In this document: positions 63,959 to 64,000 of the stretch, piece by piece
How the letters are laid out: every line of letters begins with the position of its first letter
How positions within the stretch are numbered: position 1 is the first letter of the stretch
Source: Thalassovita sp.
Lineage (GTDB): Bacteria; Pseudomonadota; Alphaproteobacteria; Rhodobacterales; Rhodobacteraceae
Assembly (NCBI RefSeq): GCF_963691685.1
Contig: NZ_OY829290.1
Coordinates: 558,001 to 622,000 of the forward strand
DNA length: 64,000 nt
Direction: 5' to 3'
The notes under the pieces: generated by a model
Databases searched by the model: none
Told to the model about the DNA's origin: nothing
What the model saw: only the letters and a program-made list of their open reading frames with translations
Translations under genes and position numbers: made by a program

Positions 63959-64000
63959 ATGAAGTATCTTACCGATCGTAAACGCGCCGAAGGTCTGGGC
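63959..64000 (+). CDS. sdhD: Succinate dehydrogenase membrane anchor SdhD, first 14 residues, cut by window edge
   Basis: Only the start MKYLTDRKRAEGLG is visible. It follows sdhC by 11 bp with an AAGGAGAGAG ribosome-binding site. The opening and position fit the SdhD anchor of alphaproteobacteria; the rest of the gene is outside the window. Confidence 0.85.
   Translation, partial: MKYLTDRKRAEGLG

Noticed and set aside
1..64000. CRISPR arrays, transposases, integrases, phage or conjugation genes
   Set aside because: No regularly spaced repeats or mobile-element proteins could be recognised; apart from the glycosyltransferase genes near the TCA locus, the region looks like stable chromosomal core.

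Overview
The window comes from an alphaproteobacterium of the Rhodobacterales, most likely the Roseobacter group. Base composition is high in GC, genes are packed tightly with many 4-bp ATGA overlaps, and the gene order is typical of the group: mreBCD-mrdA-rodA, a zinc-ribbon gene divergent from ftsEX, sucCDAB-lpd beside mdh, and mcl2-nnrU-DUF1737-mch leading into sdhCDAB. No rRNA, tRNA, CRISPR array, insertion sequence or prophage was seen. I could read about 61 protein genes, two of them cut by the window edges (murJ on the left, sdhD on the right).

Region 1 (1-9.8 kb) holds nitrogen sensing (glnD), cell-wall genes (murJ, an LpoA-like lipoprotein), translation and housekeeping genes (rsmI, yraN), glutathione synthesis (gshB), an esterase and comM. 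Region 2 (9.8-20.9 kb) holds a glutathione transferase fused to a TRASH-like metal-binding tail, a cobU/phosphatase pair, an RpoH-type sigma factor with a ChaN-family gene, coaBC, dut, a membrane-anchored MoeB-like protein, part of an amino-acid ABC transporter, and an M3 peptidase. Region 3 (21-30.7 kb) holds a phosphohexomutase, capsule export genes kpsE/kpsT, nhaA, a uracil-DNA-glycosylase-like gene, sseB and a ghrA operon with a divergent LysR regulator.

Region 4 (30.7-41.4 kb) is the elongasome operon mreB-mreC-mreD-mrdA-rodA, then rlmJ, the zinc-ribbon protein, ftsE-ftsX, plsC and a PNPOx-like protein. Region 5 (41.5-44.3 kb) holds a small DUF2946-like protein, a PepSY membrane protein and a UDP-glucuronate-decarboxylase-like epimerase. 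Region 6 (44.4-64 kb) is central carbon metabolism: lpdA, odhB, odhA, sucD, sucC and mdh on the minus strand, and the ethylmalonyl-CoA pathway genes mcl2 and mch followed by sdhC and sdhD on the plus strand. Three glycosyltransferase-like genes, one small membrane gene and one unknown small gene lie among the TCA genes.

The strongest unexplained signal is regulatory. The sucC promoter region (54744-54780) and the sdhC promoter region (63404-63440) each carry the same composite operator: two GTGATCAC palindromes with centres exactly 21 bp apart, flanked by mirrored A/T bases, at about the same distance (105 and 118 bp) from the first start codon. This suggests one regulator controlling both TCA operons. 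Other regulatory leads are tandem CtrA-like boxes before comM, an RpoE-like promoter before the RpoH-type sigma gene, and a hairpin covering the mreC ribosome-binding site. I did not find a clear-cut novel multigene defence or mobile system here.
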